This document shows, piece after piece, positions 15,816 through 25,363 of a stretch of 64,000 bases of DNA. The DNA lies in the NCBI RefSeq assembly GCF_900141855.1, contig NZ_FQYU01000007.1, positions 62,001 to 126,000 of the forward strand. Reading direction: 5' to 3'. The stretch's first letter is position 1. Every line of letters starts with the position of its first letter. The translations under genes and the position numbers were made by a program. The notes below the pieces were generated by a model. It was not told the origin of the DNA, did not search any database, and worked only from the letters and a program-made list of their open reading frames with translations. This DNA is from Pseudozobellia thermophila. GTDB taxonomy: Bacteria; Bacteroidota; Bacteroidia; Flavobacteriales; Flavobacteriaceae.

Positions 15816-17096
15816 TTAATTTTGATTGATCAAATGGGCCAGCCGTTCGGTCAATGCCCTTCGGCTATAGACTTCGATATCGACCGAAGTCGAAACCAAT
15901 TCGTTCTTTTTGTAGGCGTCGTACCACGCTAAGATAGCCGAGGTCAATTCTGAATCGGAGTTGTAATCAAAGGTTTTTCCGGACTTCGTTTTTGCTATAA
16001 TGCTTCCCGCCTCCCACTCTTTTGGGCCCATCGCCAAAATAGGCCGCTTTGCCTGTATGTATTCGAACAACTTGCCCGGTAGGATGCCCTTGGTTTCCTC
16101 CGAATCTATTTCAACGAGCAACAAGAGTTGCGATTGGCGTTGTTTCCGCTGGGCCTCGGCATGCGAAACATAGCCCCTCATCTTGATGTAGGGCCCCAGC
16201 TCGTAGCGATAAAGGCTGTCCATCACATCTTGGCTTACCACTCCCATAAACTCCAATTGCAGGTCGGCCCGGAACACGGCATTTTCCGAAGCGATCCGAG
16301 AAAGGGCCTTCCATAGGTTCTTAGGGTTTCTTCCCGTCAACAAAGAGCCTATATGCGATATGGTAAAGTTCTTGTCTAGATCGACCTCGGCGGCATACCC
16401 CGTGTCATAGCCATTGGTAATGACCGAAATAGGCCGATCGGTCAGCCCCCTAAATTCCCGCTTTGTGGTTTCGCTGGTCGTAATGATATGGTCGGCCTCG
16501 GTAAGTACGGCCTTTTCCAAGGCCTTATGCTTTTCTTGCGCTGCTTTCGAAAGTTTCAACTTTTTGTGGTAACCGATCGATGTCCACGGGTCCCTGAAAT
16601 CGGCAAACCAGGTAAGGTTCAACTCCTTTTTTAAGCTGCGGCCTATCAAATGTACGCTATGCGGCGGCCCCGTCGTGACCAAGGTGGTTATGTTTTCGGT
16701 CTTCAACAGCTCCGACAAATAGGCCACGGAAGGCTTTACCCAAAACTTTCTGGCGTCGGGGATAAAATAGTTTCCCCGTACCCACAACATGGCCTTTTCG
16801 ACCAAGGACTGGTTCTTGTTTTGTATGATGCCCGAGCTGATGCGCCTTGTTTTTTTCGAAGACAACAGTTTTGCGAAGCCATAGGGCTCGAACACAGGCC
16901 GGCTATGGACGCTTATGTTTTTGGGCACCTCTTTTACCAATGATGGATCTTCGATCGGGTAGTGGGGGTTTTCGGGAATATAAACAATGGGCTCTATATC
17001 GAAATCGCGAAGGTACTTGACGAACTTCAACCATCGCTGTACCCCGGGACCACCGGCAGGAGGCCAATAATATGTAACTATGAGCACCTTTTTCAT
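15816..17096 (-). CDS. glycosyltransferase family 4
   Basis: 426 residues with the two-Rossmann GT-B layout. The N-terminus LIVTYYWPPAGGPGVQR is the donor/acceptor loop of flavobacterial GT4 enzymes. TTGPPHSVHLIG and WFADFRDPWT lie in the N-terminal domain, and VITNGYD (about residue 220) opens the nucleotide-sugar-binding domain. It should transfer a sugar from a nucleotide donor at the cytoplasmic face of the membrane. The gene sits between the YfhO-type gene and the flippase, so its product probably belongs to the same glycan pathway. The typical C-terminal E-x7-E motif is only approximate (KGILPGKLFEYIQAKRPILA). Confidence 0.88.
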   Translation of the reverse strand: MKKVLIVTYYWPPAGGPGVQRWLKFVKYLRDFDIEPIVYIPENPHYPIEDPSLVKEVPKNISVHSRPVFEPYGFAKLLSSKKTRRISSGIIQNKNQSLVEKAMLWVRGNYFIPDARKFWVKPSVAYLSELLKTENITTLVTTGPPHSVHLIGRSLKKELNLTWFADFRDPWTSIGYHKKLKLSKAAQEKHKALEKAVLTEADHIITTSETTKREFRGLTDRPISVITNGYDTGYAAEVDLDKNFTISHIGSLLTGRNPKNLWKALSRIASENAVFRADLQLEFMGVVSQDVMDSLYRYELGPYIKMRGYVSHAEAQRKQRQSQLLLLVEIDSEETKGILPGKLFEYIQAKRPILAMGPKEWEAGSIIAKTKSGKTFDYNSDSELTSAILAWYDAYKKNELVSTSVDIEVYSRRALTERLAHLINQN

Positions 17097-17141
17097 AAGT
17101 CAAACACTTGGTTAAGTTCGGGGCATGGTCGTCGCCCATTT

Positions 17142-19589
17142 TTAAGCCCCATCCCCTTCTTTGTCTTGTTTTCCCTTTTGGTAAAAGGAAAACCCTATTC
17201 CGAAGAAAACGACCAATCCCAGGAGTATGGACGAAGCCAAGGTAATTTGGCTTCCCCTTTTTACGACTTCGGGCTCGAACTTGAACTCAATGGTATGTTG
17301 CCCAGGGGGCACCCGCATGGCGCGAAGACTGTAGTCTACCCTAAAGTGGCTTGTCAATTCTCCGTCCAAATAAACATTCCAACCCTGGGGATAGTACATT
17401 TCAGAAAAAACGGCAAGTCCCTCGTTCGCATTGTTCGACGTATAGGTAAGGTGGTTGGGCGCATAATCGGTCAAACTTATGGATGCCGTGGAGTCGACCT
17501 CGAACTCGAAACGGTCCAAGGAAGCGATATCCGAGGAATTGACCACCGCCTCGTTTTTGGTATCGAGGTTTTCAAGGGCCTTTATGGCCTCGTCGGCACT
17601 GTTCACCCGGTTCAATTTACGAACGAACCACGCATTGCCGTTGGCTTCGGGGTTGACCGCAGGATAGCGCCTGCCCTCTTCGTCTTGCTGTATCACGTAT
17701 TTAACGTTCAACATATTCAACACATTCATATTGCCCTTGTAAATGTGAAACAGGAACAAGTCTTCCAAGGCGGCCGGTTTGGCGGCGTGATAGCCCCCAA
17801 TGGACTGATGGTAATAGGAAGTACGGGCACCGTTTATACCCTCGGCCGGATCGTATACCCTAAAAATACCGCTATCCTTTTTGATCTGCTTGTCCAATGC
17901 CATTTCAGGAAAGGGCTGTGCCATTCTGCGCTTGGCCACAAAGTCATCGCCGTCGACATAGCGCAGCCCCACGCCGACCAAGTCGAGGACGATCAGGAGG
18001 CCAATGGCAACAAGGGTGAAGTTTTCCTTAAGCCTTCCTTTCAGGTACAAGCCTATGGTCGCGGCGGTTAGCAAAACGAATATGAGGGAACGGATCAAAT
18101 CGCTGTTGTAGACCGCCCTACGGTCGGCCTGGATCAGGGAAACCAGCTCATCTCCATAATTCTGGATCAGAAAATCGTCGCTCGGCCCCACAAAATCGAA
18201 GGCTCCTTTAAAAACGAAGAGAAGAACCCCCAAGCCCAAGACACCGAAAAAGGATATTTTTAGGGCCTTGGTCTTTTCAGATACCCCAAGTTTACTATTA
18301 AACAATTGGCGCAACGCCAATACGGCCATTACCGGGGCACATAGCTCCAATACCACCTGAATCGACGATACGGCCCTGAACTTATCGTACAGGGGAAAAT
18401 AGTCGATCATAAAATCGGTCAGCAACGAAAAGTTCTTGCCCCACGAAAGCATCAGGGACATCAAGGTTCCGCCCAAAAGCCACCATTTGGCCTTGCCTTT
18501 GACCAAAAACAGCCCCAAGACAAACAGAAAAAAGACGATTGCCCCGATATAGGCCGGCCCGGCAACTATGGGCTGATCGCCCCAATAAAGAGGCAAGCCA
18601 CTGGAAAAACTAAGGGCCTGGCTTCTAGAAACCCCTTGATCGATCAAAAAGTTAAAACTCTTGGACTTTTCGCCCAAGTCCTCCCCATTCGACCCTCCGA
18701 ACAAGCGGGGCACGAAGAGGTTCAACGACTCCGCGATGCCATAACTGTACTGGGTGATGTATTCCTTATCGAGTCCATCCGTCTTTTCCTTTGCCGAACC
18801 ATCGGGGTTGATGGTCAGCTCCGATTTGCCACGTGTACTCCAATCGGCGTATTCCTTGGTGGCCATGAGCCCTGTGGCATTGGCCGCAATTCCCAGAATG
18901 ACGGCACCCAGCAAGATGCCTACAGAAAGAAAATAGTGCCTTAGTTCTTTCTTTTTTACGGCATCGACCAGGTATACGACCCCGAGAACCAGTACCAACA
19001 ACATAAAATAATAGGTCATTTGATAATGGTTGGCCCCAATTTCAAGGGCCATGGCGATAGCGGCAAGGATGAACCCCCAGAGGTATTTCTTTCTAAAGAC
19101 GAGGACGATGCCCCCCAAGAGCATGGGAATATAGCCAAGGGCATGGGCCTTTGCGTTATGGCCGACCCCCAATATAATTATCAAGTAAGTCGAAAAGCCA
19201 AAGGCCAGCGCCCCCAAAACCGACAATCGATAATCGACCTTTAGGCAGCACAAAAGAATATAAAATCCGATAAAATAGAGGAATAGATAGTCTGCGGGCC
19301 GGGGCAAAAACCGAATCAACCGATCCAGTTTTTTCACATAATCGTGGGGGTAATAGGCCCCAAGCTGATAGGTAGGCATTCCGCCAAAGGCACTATTCGT
19401 CCAATAGGGCTCTTCCCCGGTTCGCTTGCGAAAGTCGTTCTGCTCTTTGGCCATTCCGGTAAACTGGACGATATCGGACTGTTCGATGACCTTGCCCTGT
19501 AGAACGGGGTGGAAATAAGCCAAGGCGACGATAACAAAGAACACGGTTACAAAAAAGTGGACGAAGAAGGCTTTTAATCCTTTTTGCAT
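17142..19589 (-). CDS. YfhO-family integral membrane protein
   Basis: 815 residues from the ATG at 19589; an upstream TTG would add five. About a dozen hydrophobic segments span the first 520 residues, and a soluble C-terminal domain (about 560-780) precedes a final membrane segment. The motifs DIVQFTGMAKEQNDFR and TNSAFGGMPTYQLG near the N-terminus and the C-terminal FSEMYYPQGWNVYLDGE and RVPPGQHTIEFKF are hallmarks of the family (PF09586). In Firmicutes YfhO decorates lipoteichoic acid; in Bacteroidota, which lack that polymer, the acceptor is unknown. It probably uses a polyprenyl-phosphate sugar. First gene of the glycan operon. Confidence 0.88.
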   Translation of the reverse strand: MQKGLKAFFVHFFVTVFFVIVALAYFHPVLQGKVIEQSDIVQFTGMAKEQNDFRKRTGEEPYWTNSAFGGMPTYQLGAYYPHDYVKKLDRLIRFLPRPADYLFLYFIGFYILLCCLKVDYRLSVLGALAFGFSTYLIIILGVGHNAKAHALGYIPMLLGGIVLVFRKKYLWGFILAAIAMALEIGANHYQMTYYFMLLVLVLGVVYLVDAVKKKELRHYFLSVGILLGAVILGIAANATGLMATKEYADWSTRGKSELTINPDGSAKEKTDGLDKEYITQYSYGIAESLNLFVPRLFGGSNGEDLGEKSKSFNFLIDQGVSRSQALSFSSGLPLYWGDQPIVAGPAYIGAIVFFLFVLGLFLVKGKAKWWLLGGTLMSLMLSWGKNFSLLTDFMIDYFPLYDKFRAVSSIQVVLELCAPVMAVLALRQLFNSKLGVSEKTKALKISFFGVLGLGVLLFVFKGAFDFVGPSDDFLIQNYGDELVSLIQADRRAVYNSDLIRSLIFVLLTAATIGLYLKGRLKENFTLVAIGLLIVLDLVGVGLRYVDGDDFVAKRRMAQPFPEMALDKQIKKDSGIFRVYDPAEGINGARTSYYHQSIGGYHAAKPAALEDLFLFHIYKGNMNVLNMLNVKYVIQQDEEGRRYPAVNPEANGNAWFVRKLNRVNSADEAIKALENLDTKNEAVVNSSDIASLDRFEFEVDSTASISLTDYAPNHLTYTSNNANEGLAVFSEMYYPQGWNVYLDGELTSHFRVDYSLRAMRVPPGQHTIEFKFEPEVVKRGSQITLASSILLGLVVFFGIGFSFYQKGKQDKEGDGA

Positions 19590-19742
19590 AACTGGAAATA
19601 TCAATTAACAGGGCTAAAATAACGAACTTATCCCGACTTTTGCGAGGATGCATGGGAATTCGGGGTGCGTAAATTGGCGCACGAAGTAAAAAAGGGGTAT
19701 CAAGAAGGCCTGTCTTGGGGCGGCAAGCCCTCTTTCATTGAC

Positions 19743-20006
19743 CTAATCGATTTCCTCGAAATCGATATAATCGCCCACTTTCTTTGACGGCTTGCTGTTC
19801 TTTACCGATTTCTTTTCTATGATAACCTCCCCAACACGTTCTTCTTGGCGCTGCGCTTGCTGGGCAAATTCGCCGAAACGTTCCTTAAAGTGTTCCTCGG
19901 TCTTGCGTGCCGCGTAACCAAAAATTTTGGGGGCAAACATCCGGACCAAAATCTTAAAAAGATAATAGACCAGTAGTATTATTAATATTGTCTTTAAAAA
20001 TGCCAT
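19743..20006 (-). CDS. DUF4834 family small membrane protein
   Basis: 87 residues with one N-terminal membrane segment (about 4-20) followed by a charged, probably helical cytoplasmic tail ending DYIDFEEID. The sequence APKIFGYAARKTEEHF matches the flavobacterial DUF4834 family. No function is known. It lies 153 bases upstream of the glycan operon on the same strand and may be transcribed separately. Confidence 0.8.
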   Translation of the reverse strand: MAFLKTILIILLVYYLFKILVRMFAPKIFGYAARKTEEHFKERFGEFAQQAQRQEERVGEVIIEKKSVKNSKPSKKVGDYIDFEEID

Positions 20007-20194
20007 TTTTCTACGTATGATTATATCAAAAATACGATTCTGACGTTGTAATATGGGGTCAAAACTGCTAAAATTAAGCTAAAGTAGCCCTAAGCGCTTG
20101 ACAGGGGCGGCGCGAACCACCCGATTAAAAGCGTACAAATCGTAACATTTGGACAGGTGACAACCTTATCGAGCCTTTTGCAAACCGTAGAAAA

Positions 20195-21262
20195 ATGAAA
20201 AATTTTTTTAACAGCCTAATCTTTATGCTGCCCCTTATCGGGCTAGCCCAATATACCGATGTAATCAACTCAAACCGCCCCGGTCAATCGGTCAGCGCCT
20301 ATGCCGTGGGCCGAAATGTCATCCAGGTCGAAGGCGGGGTCTTTTACGAGCAGAGCGACCACTCCCTATTGAACACCGAAAGCAACATATGGGGGGGAGA
20401 ATTTGCCCTGAGGTACGGCCTACTTTTTGAAGAGCTCGAAATCATTTACGAGGGCACTTACCAAAACCAAAACATCACCTATACCGATTTTGGCACCTCA
20501 TACAATCTGACCGATTTTTCAAGAAACCGAGTCGGACTCAAATTTTTGATATACGATCGGTACAAGTCGGAAGAGCGCAACAAGCCCAATCTTTACAGTT
20601 GGCGGGCCAACAACGTCTTTCAGCTGAAAAACCTGATTCCCTCGGTGTCCGTTTACGGGGGCGCCACCTTTAACCTGGGCGACAATCCGTTTTATGTCGG
20701 AGACCCCACAGTGTCTTACCGCGCCATGGTAGCCACCCAAAGTAGGCTTTCGCCCCGCTTTGTACTTATTGGCAACTTTGCCTACGACCGTATAAGCACC
20801 GATTTTCCGGAACTGAGCTACATCGTCTCCCTTACCCACGCCTTCAGAAACCCCAAATGGAGCGCTTTTGTCGAAAACCAAGGAATCGACAGCGATCGGT
20901 ATTCGGACGTTCTCCTGCGCGGAGGCATAGCCCATCTTTTGAGCGAGGATCTTCAAGTGGACTTTAACCTTGGGGCCAGTTTCAAAAACACCCCTTCCCG
21001 AATCTTTGTGACCATGGGCGCCTCATATCGCCTTGACCTCCACAAAGACAAGCTCAAGGCCATAGACGAGCAAAATGCGGGAGAAAACGGGGGAGCCATC
21101 AAAAAGAACAGCATGAAGAAAAAGGAAAAGAAAAAGAAAAAGAAAACCGGAAGTGGCGCCGAGGACATCGATCTTGGCCCTACGAAGAAACAGTTGAGAA
21201 AACTGAAAAAGGAGGAAAAAAAGAAGAAAAAAAATAGTGATAACGGGGCCATTGACTTTTAA
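20195..21262 (+). CDS. outer-membrane transporter-like protein with Lys-rich tail
   Basis: 355 residues with an N-terminal signal peptide (MKNFFNSLIFMLPLIGLAQ). About residues 20-285 alternate hydrophobic and polar residues with many aromatics (NRPGQSVSAYAVGRNVIQVEGG, cut to NRPGQSVSAYAVG; GGATFNLGDNPFYVGDP; FVLIGNFAYDR), the pattern of the MetA-pathway/transporter beta-barrel family (PF13557). The last 60 residues are different: two lysine runs (KKKEKKKKKK and EEKKKKKN) separated by an acidic-hydrophobic segment. Such a tail after a beta barrel is unusual, since barrels normally end with the last strand. Monocistronic and divergent from the DUF4834 gene. Confidence 0.75.
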   Translation: MKNFFNSLIFMLPLIGLAQYTDVINSNRPGQSVSAYAVGRNVIQVEGGVFYEQSDHSLLNTESNIWGGEFALRYGLLFEELEIIYEGTYQNQNITYTDFGTSYNLTDFSRNRVGLKFLIYDRYKSEERNKPNLYSWRANNVFQLKNLIPSVSVYGGATFNLGDNPFYVGDPTVSYRAMVATQSRLSPRFVLIGNFAYDRISTDFPELSYIVSLTHAFRNPKWSAFVENQGIDSDRYSDVLLRGGIAHLLSEDLQVDFNLGASFKNTPSRIFVTMGASYRLDLHKDKLKAIDEQNAGENGGAIKKNSMKKKEKKKKKKTGSGAEDIDLGPTKKQLRKLKKEEKKKKKNSDNGAIDF

Positions 21263-21354
21263 CCACCTGAACTTAAACCCATGACCATAAATTAGGGCCA
21301 TTATTTTATTCTCATCCTAATTATGCCTAATATTGACCCTATAAAATCAATTGT

Positions 21355-22473
21355 ATGGTCACCTTAAAGGAAGCGGTATCCAAGAGCGATATGAAGGCGT
21401 TCGTCATGTTTCCCTTCTCGCTTTATAAGGGCTCTCCATATTGGGTCCCCCCCATCATCGCCGACGAGATGGCAACCTTCGACAAAAACAAAAACCCTGC
21501 CTTTAAAAATGCGGATGCCCGCTTTTTTCTAGCCTATAGGGACAACACCGTCGTAGGCCGAATCGTCGCCATCGTGAACCATCTTGAGGTAAACCAACAG
21601 AAGGTCAGAAAAATGCGTTTTGGGTGGTTTGATTTTATAGACGATTTGGAGGTTTCCAAAGTCTTGTTGGAAAAGGTAGCGGAAATAGGAAAAGAACACG
21701 GATTGGATTTTATGGAAGGTCCGGTCGGGTTTTCGAACCTTGACAAGGTGGGGGTCTTGACCGACGGCTACGACCATATCGGAAGCATGGTCACCTGGTA
21801 CAACTATCCCTACTACGTAAACCACTACGAACAACTCGGTTTTAAGGAGGAGAAACGATATGTGGAAAACAAGTTTCCTACCAGCAATGCCGACCCGGCC
21901 CTGTTCACCAAACTCAACGAGCTGGTAAAGGCCCGGTACGGCCTAAGGGAAATCAATTTTACAAAAACGAAGGAGGTTTTGCCCATGGCCGACCAAATGT
22001 TCGACCTTTTTAACGAAACCTATTCAAAGCTCTCTTCACACGTACCCATTACCGAAGAGCAAAAAGCGTATTTCAAGAAAAAGTACATCTCCTTTATCAA
22101 TCCCGAGTACATCAAGTTCATCGTCGACAAAAACGATAAACTGATGGCCTTCGCCATCGTAATGCCATCCTTTTCCAAAGCCTTGCAAAAAGCCAACGGA
22201 AAATTGTTCCCCTGGGGCATTTTTCACCTTCTCAGGGCCAAGAAATACAACAAGGACGCTTTTTTCTACCTTATCGGCATCCATCCCGATTACCAGAACA
22301 AGGGCGTGACGGCAATCATCTTTAACGAATACTACAAGACCTTTAAGAAAAAAGGCATCGAAATGTGCTACCGCACCCCTGAGTTGGAAGACAATATCGC
22401 CATCAGGCAAATGTGGAAACACTTCGATCCCAAAATATACAAACGTCGATCTACGTATAAAAAGGACCTCTGA
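21355..22473 (+). CDS. GNAT-like acetyltransferase-fold protein
   Basis: 372 residues, soluble. The N-terminal half has FFLAYRDNTVVGRIVAIVN and GPVGFSNLD, and the C-terminal half has YLIGIHPDYQNKGVTAII, whose spacing resembles the acetyl-CoA-binding motif A (Q/R-x-x-G-x-G/A) of GNAT enzymes, suggesting a tandem GNAT fold. Proteins of this family in Bacteroidota are often labelled N-acetyltransferase or, wrongly, GTP cyclohydrolase. The substrate is unknown. It follows the porin-like gene by 92 bases on the same strand. Confidence 0.7.
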   Translation: MVTLKEAVSKSDMKAFVMFPFSLYKGSPYWVPPIIADEMATFDKNKNPAFKNADARFFLAYRDNTVVGRIVAIVNHLEVNQQKVRKMRFGWFDFIDDLEVSKVLLEKVAEIGKEHGLDFMEGPVGFSNLDKVGVLTDGYDHIGSMVTWYNYPYYVNHYEQLGFKEEKRYVENKFPTSNADPALFTKLNELVKARYGLREINFTKTKEVLPMADQMFDLFNETYSKLSSHVPITEEQKAYFKKKYISFINPEYIKFIVDKNDKLMAFAIVMPSFSKALQKANGKLFPWGIFHLLRAKKYNKDAFFYLIGIHPDYQNKGVTAIIFNEYYKTFKKKGIEMCYRTPELEDNIAIRQMWKHFDPKIYKRRSTYKKDL

Positions 22474-22803
22474 CGGATGACTACCAGCATTAGCCTCTTT
22501 TCACCTCCCCGCGCGATGCACCCGTTTTCCATGGCTCCCTATTCCTGCCCGGGCATTCACAAAAAGCCTCGGCAACGAATATTAAAAGTGCAAAAGACCC
22601 GTGTTTGTGGTATTTTTGTGCACACACCTAGGAGGTAAGATTGACCGTGCCGTGCATTCGGGGCAAATATGTCAAAAAAAACACCCACGGGTATTGACCA
22701 AAAAGCAAAAAATAATTATTCTTTGTGACGTTACCAGGGGTTTTAGGACGTAAAATTCGACGGGCCCCAACATCATCACAAATTAAATTTTATCAGTCCC
22801 TAT
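22474..22803. other. 330-base intergenic stretch before the antiporter gene
   Basis: It holds a TATTTTTG promoter-like element at 22611-22618, about 185 bases before the antiporter ATG, which would give a long leader. An in-frame 53-codon frame at its start lacks gene character. I see no recognisable riboswitch. Confidence 0.4.
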
Positions 22804-24267
22804 ATGAACCTGACCATTGAGAATATAGTTTTAGTAGGATCGGTATTATTGTTTGTCAGTATCATCGCCGGAAAGACCTCCTACCGGTTCGGCGTTCCGG
22901 TACTACTGTTGTTTTTGGCCATCGGAATGTTGGCCGGATCGGAGGGCATAGGGGGCATCAATTTCAACGATCCCCAGATAGCCCAGTTCATAGGTTTGGT
23001 ATCACTGAACTTTATTTTGTTTTCCGGGGGGCTCGATACGAACTGGAACGCCATTAAACCTGTATTGCGCGAAGGACTGGCACTGTCTACCTTGGGCGTA
23101 CTTTTAACGGCCCTGTCACTAGGAACCTTCGTTTATTTTGTCACCGACTTTACCATTTACGAAAGCATGCTTTTGGGCTCCATCGTGTCCTCTACGGATG
23201 CCGCGGCCGTATTTTCGATATTAAGGTCTAAAAGTCTTGCCCTTAAAACCAATCTAAGACCTACTTTGGAATTGGAAAGCGGAAGTAACGACCCCATGGC
23301 CTATGTACTGACCATAGCCAGTTTAACCTTGGTGATGAACCAAGACCAGAACGTCCTTTCGGTCATTCCCCTGCTCTTGCAGCAAATGATTTTGGGCGGC
23401 ATAGCCGGCTTTCTCTTCGGCAAGCTCAGCAAACTTATTATCAACCGAATAAAATTGGATTTCGAGGGCCTTTATCCCGTCCTGGTCATTTCCCTAATGT
23501 TCATCACCTTTTCGGCGACCAACACCATAGGCGGGAACGGCTTTCTGGCCATTTATATCTGTGCCGTTTATCTGGGCAACCAAGACCTCATCCACAAAAA
23601 GACCATACTAAAGATCTACGACGGTCTGGCCTGGCTCATGCAGATCGTGCTCTTCTTGACCCTGGGCCTGCTCGTGTTTCCTTCGCAGGTGGTACCCTAT
23701 ATCGGCATTGGCCTCCTGATATCGATTTTTTTGATCCTTGTTGCCCGTCCTATCGGGGTCTTTCTCAGTTTAATGTTCTTTAAGATGAAAATGCGAAGGC
23801 GCTTTTACATCTCTTGGGTAGGGCTGCGTGGGGCCGTTCCCATCGTATTCGCTACCTATCCCCTTTTGGCCGGTATTGAAAAGGCCGATGTAATATTCAA
23901 TATTGTCTTTTTTATTTCGGTCACCTCGGTCTTGATCCAAGGAACCACCTTGTCAATTGTCGCCAAATGGCTGCATGTGGCCCTGCCCGAAAAAGCAAAA
24001 AAACTTACGGCCACCGATTTGCTGATGACCGAAAACCCCAAGGCCGAAATGCGGGAGATACTGGTCACCAAAGACTGCTATGCCGTCGACAAGAAAATTG
24101 TGGACCTCGGTTTTCCCAAAAACGCGATCATAGCCATGATCATAAGGGACAACAACTATATCACGCCCAATGGAAGCACTCAAATCGAGGCCGACGATAC
24201 CTTGGTAGTACTTGCCGATAAGGCGCAGGCCTTTGAAGAAGTTAATAAGACGCTACAGATTACCTAA
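22804..24267 (+). CDS. K+/H+ antiporter, NhaP2/CvrA type with TrkA-C domain
   Basis: 487 residues. About 12 membrane segments of the CPA1 cation/proton antiporter fold fill residues 1-390; the ion-binding region shows [12 protein letters not shown] and [12 protein letters not shown], with the Asp pair typical of the family. The C-terminal 90 residues form a TrkA-C (RCK_C) domain ([17 protein letters not shown] ... [10 protein letters not shown]), which identifies the NhaP2-type subgroup that exports K+ and can be gated by a cytoplasmic ligand. It would act in the inner membrane in pH and K+ homeostasis. Confidence 0.92.
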   Translation: MNLTIENIVLVGSVLLFVSIIAGKTSYRFGVPVLLLFLAIGMLAGSEGIGGINFNDPQIAQFIGLVSLNFILFSGGLDTNWNAIKPVLREGLALSTLGVLLTALSLGTFVYFVTDFTIYESMLLGSIVSSTDAAAVFSILRSKSLALKTNLRPTLELESGSNDPMAYVLTIASLTLVMNQDQNVLSVIPLLLQQMILGGIAGFLFGKLSKLIINRIKLDFEGLYPVLVISLMFITFSATNTIGGNGFLAIYICAVYLGNQDLIHKKTILKIYDGLAWLMQIVLFLTLGLLVFPSQVVPYIGIGLLISIFLILVARPIGVFLSLMFFKMKMRRRFYISWVGLRGAVPIVFATYPLLAGIEKADVIFNIVFFISVTSVLIQGTTLSIVAKWLHVALPEKAKKLTATDLLMTENPKAEMREILVTKDCYAVDKKIVDLGFPKNAIIAMIIRDNNYITPNGSTQIEADDTLVVLADKAQAFEEVNKTLQIT

Positions 24268-24280
24268 ACAAAAAAGTACT

Positions 24281-24288
24281 TAACTTTG
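24281..24288 (+). promoter_or_regulatory. Bacteroidota -7 promoter element
   Basis: TAACTTTG, 24 bases before the ATG at 24313, so the small exported protein has its own promoter just behind the antiporter stop codon. Confidence 0.6.
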
Positions 24289-24312
24289 CCCCTTTGATTG
24301 CTTAAAGTCTAT

Positions 24313-24699
24313 ATGTTCGACCATTTTCGCAAAATGAATACGCTTTTTAGGACGATCGGGGTGTTCGTACTGACCTCCGTGCTCTTCGTTTCCTTGGGCA
24401 TGGGCAGTCGTCCTTCGCCTGAACCCCCGCTCCTTGATGGTTCGGCCAACGACGAAGGCAAGGCGTATTCGGCATCTACCAAACTCCCTTGCCAGTTCAT
24501 AGACTTCGACGATTCGCTACAGGGCCTTGAATCCTTGCCCGAAAGCTATCACCAAGTCCCTCCCGGCTTTACAGCCCTTCATAAATTCATTGAAACATAC
24601 CTAGCGGCCGAATATAGGTCGTACAAAATCTATTCGCACAACCTGCTCACGCGGTTTCGAAAGTGCGATATTATATTCCCTTTTCATTACTTCTGGTAA
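24313..24699 (+). CDS. small exported protein, function unknown
   Basis: 128 residues from the ATG at 24313. The frame extends to a TTG at 24298, which would lie almost on the predicted transcription start; an ATG at 24334 is also possible. One hydrophobic segment (TIGVFVLTSVLFVSLGMG) acts as signal or anchor. The mature part is Pro/Ser/Glu-rich at first and ends in a hydrophobic/aromatic stretch, KCDIIFPFHYFW. Ending on such an aromatic stretch suggests a conserved C-terminus, but I do not recognise the family. Confidence 0.6.
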   Translation: MFDHFRKMNTLFRTIGVFVLTSVLFVSLGMGSRPSPEPPLLDGSANDEGKAYSASTKLPCQFIDFDDSLQGLESLPESYHQVPPGFTALHKFIETYLAAEYRSYKIYSHNLLTRFRKCDIIFPFHYFW

Positions 24700-24801
24700 A
24701 CTAGCGTCTTAAAGGCAGTCTTTACACTGCATTGACCGAATATACCTGCCCGGCCTTTGGGGCAGTACCTATCTATTATCAAAACCTAAAAAAGTATAGT
24801 A

Positions 24802-25308
24802 ATGAAAACGGACTTAGGCAGCACCATCGTGTTTGCCATTATTATAGTTATCTGTATTTTGCCCTTTATATTTCTCTATATCGGCAAAAACAAAAGGAAA
24901 AATAAATTACGCAACACGCTTGCATCAATGGCCCGGGAGAGAAACCGTAAGCTACACAAATATGAAATTTTCACCAATTTTGCCATTGGAACGGATGAAA
25001 ACCGGGAATTTTTGTTTTTTATCAAGCAACGACAAGACCGTATCAAAGAATACCAAATTGCGTTGAAGGAGGTCAAGGATTGCAAAATTCGGCAAACCGA
25101 CAGAACCTTAAGACAGAACAAGAAACAGAACCTGGTTATCGAAAAACTGGAATTACGACTTATTCCCTACTCGAACAAGCAGGACGAAATAAACCTTGAG
25201 TTTTTCAATACGGACGACAACCTCCCTTTATACGGCGAATTGGGCGCCATTAAATCGTGGCAGGAATTCGTTCGGGACTGCTTGCCAAAGAACAAAAAAG
25301 CGGCGTAA
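24802..25308 (+). CDS. single-pass membrane protein, function unknown
   Basis: 168 residues. One N-terminal membrane segment (about 8-28: TIVFAIIIVICILPFIFLYI) is followed by a very basic, probably cytoplasmic domain with the segments HKYEIFTNFAIGTDENREFLFF and IALKEVKDCKI. The layout resembles small flavobacterial proteins of unknown role. It follows the previous small gene by about 100 bases and is closed by a strong terminator. Confidence 0.7.
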   Translation: MKTDLGSTIVFAIIIVICILPFIFLYIGKNKRKNKLRNTLASMARERNRKLHKYEIFTNFAIGTDENREFLFFIKQRQDRIKEYQIALKEVKDCKIRQTDRTLRQNKKQNLVIEKLELRLIPYSNKQDEINLEFFNTDDNLPLYGELGAIKSWQEFVRDCLPKNKKAA

Positions 25309-25311
25309 ACG

Positions 25312-25345
25312 AAAAAAGCCCCGCAGCAAGCTGCGGGGCTTTTTT
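25312..25345. terminator. strong bidirectional terminator
   Basis: A perfect 15-bp stem, AAAAAAGCCCCGCAG (25312-25326) with CTGCGGGGCTTTTTT (25331-25345), loop CAAG, between convergent genes. Confidence 0.95.
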
Positions 25346-25363
25346 ATACAACAAACTTTTTAA

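Noticed and set aside
16962-18071. 369-codon plus-strand frame opposite the glycosyltransferase and YfhO-type genes
   Set aside because: It is a shadow of two well-supported minus-strand genes and crosses the gap between them; its composition shows no protein family.
22477-22638. 53-codon frame after the GNAT-like gene
   Set aside because: Pro/Arg-rich with no signal or family and it runs through a promoter-like element.
22640-22803. riboswitch upstream of the antiporter
   Set aside because: I looked for known potassium or c-di-AMP riboswitch features and saw no recognisable core motifs.
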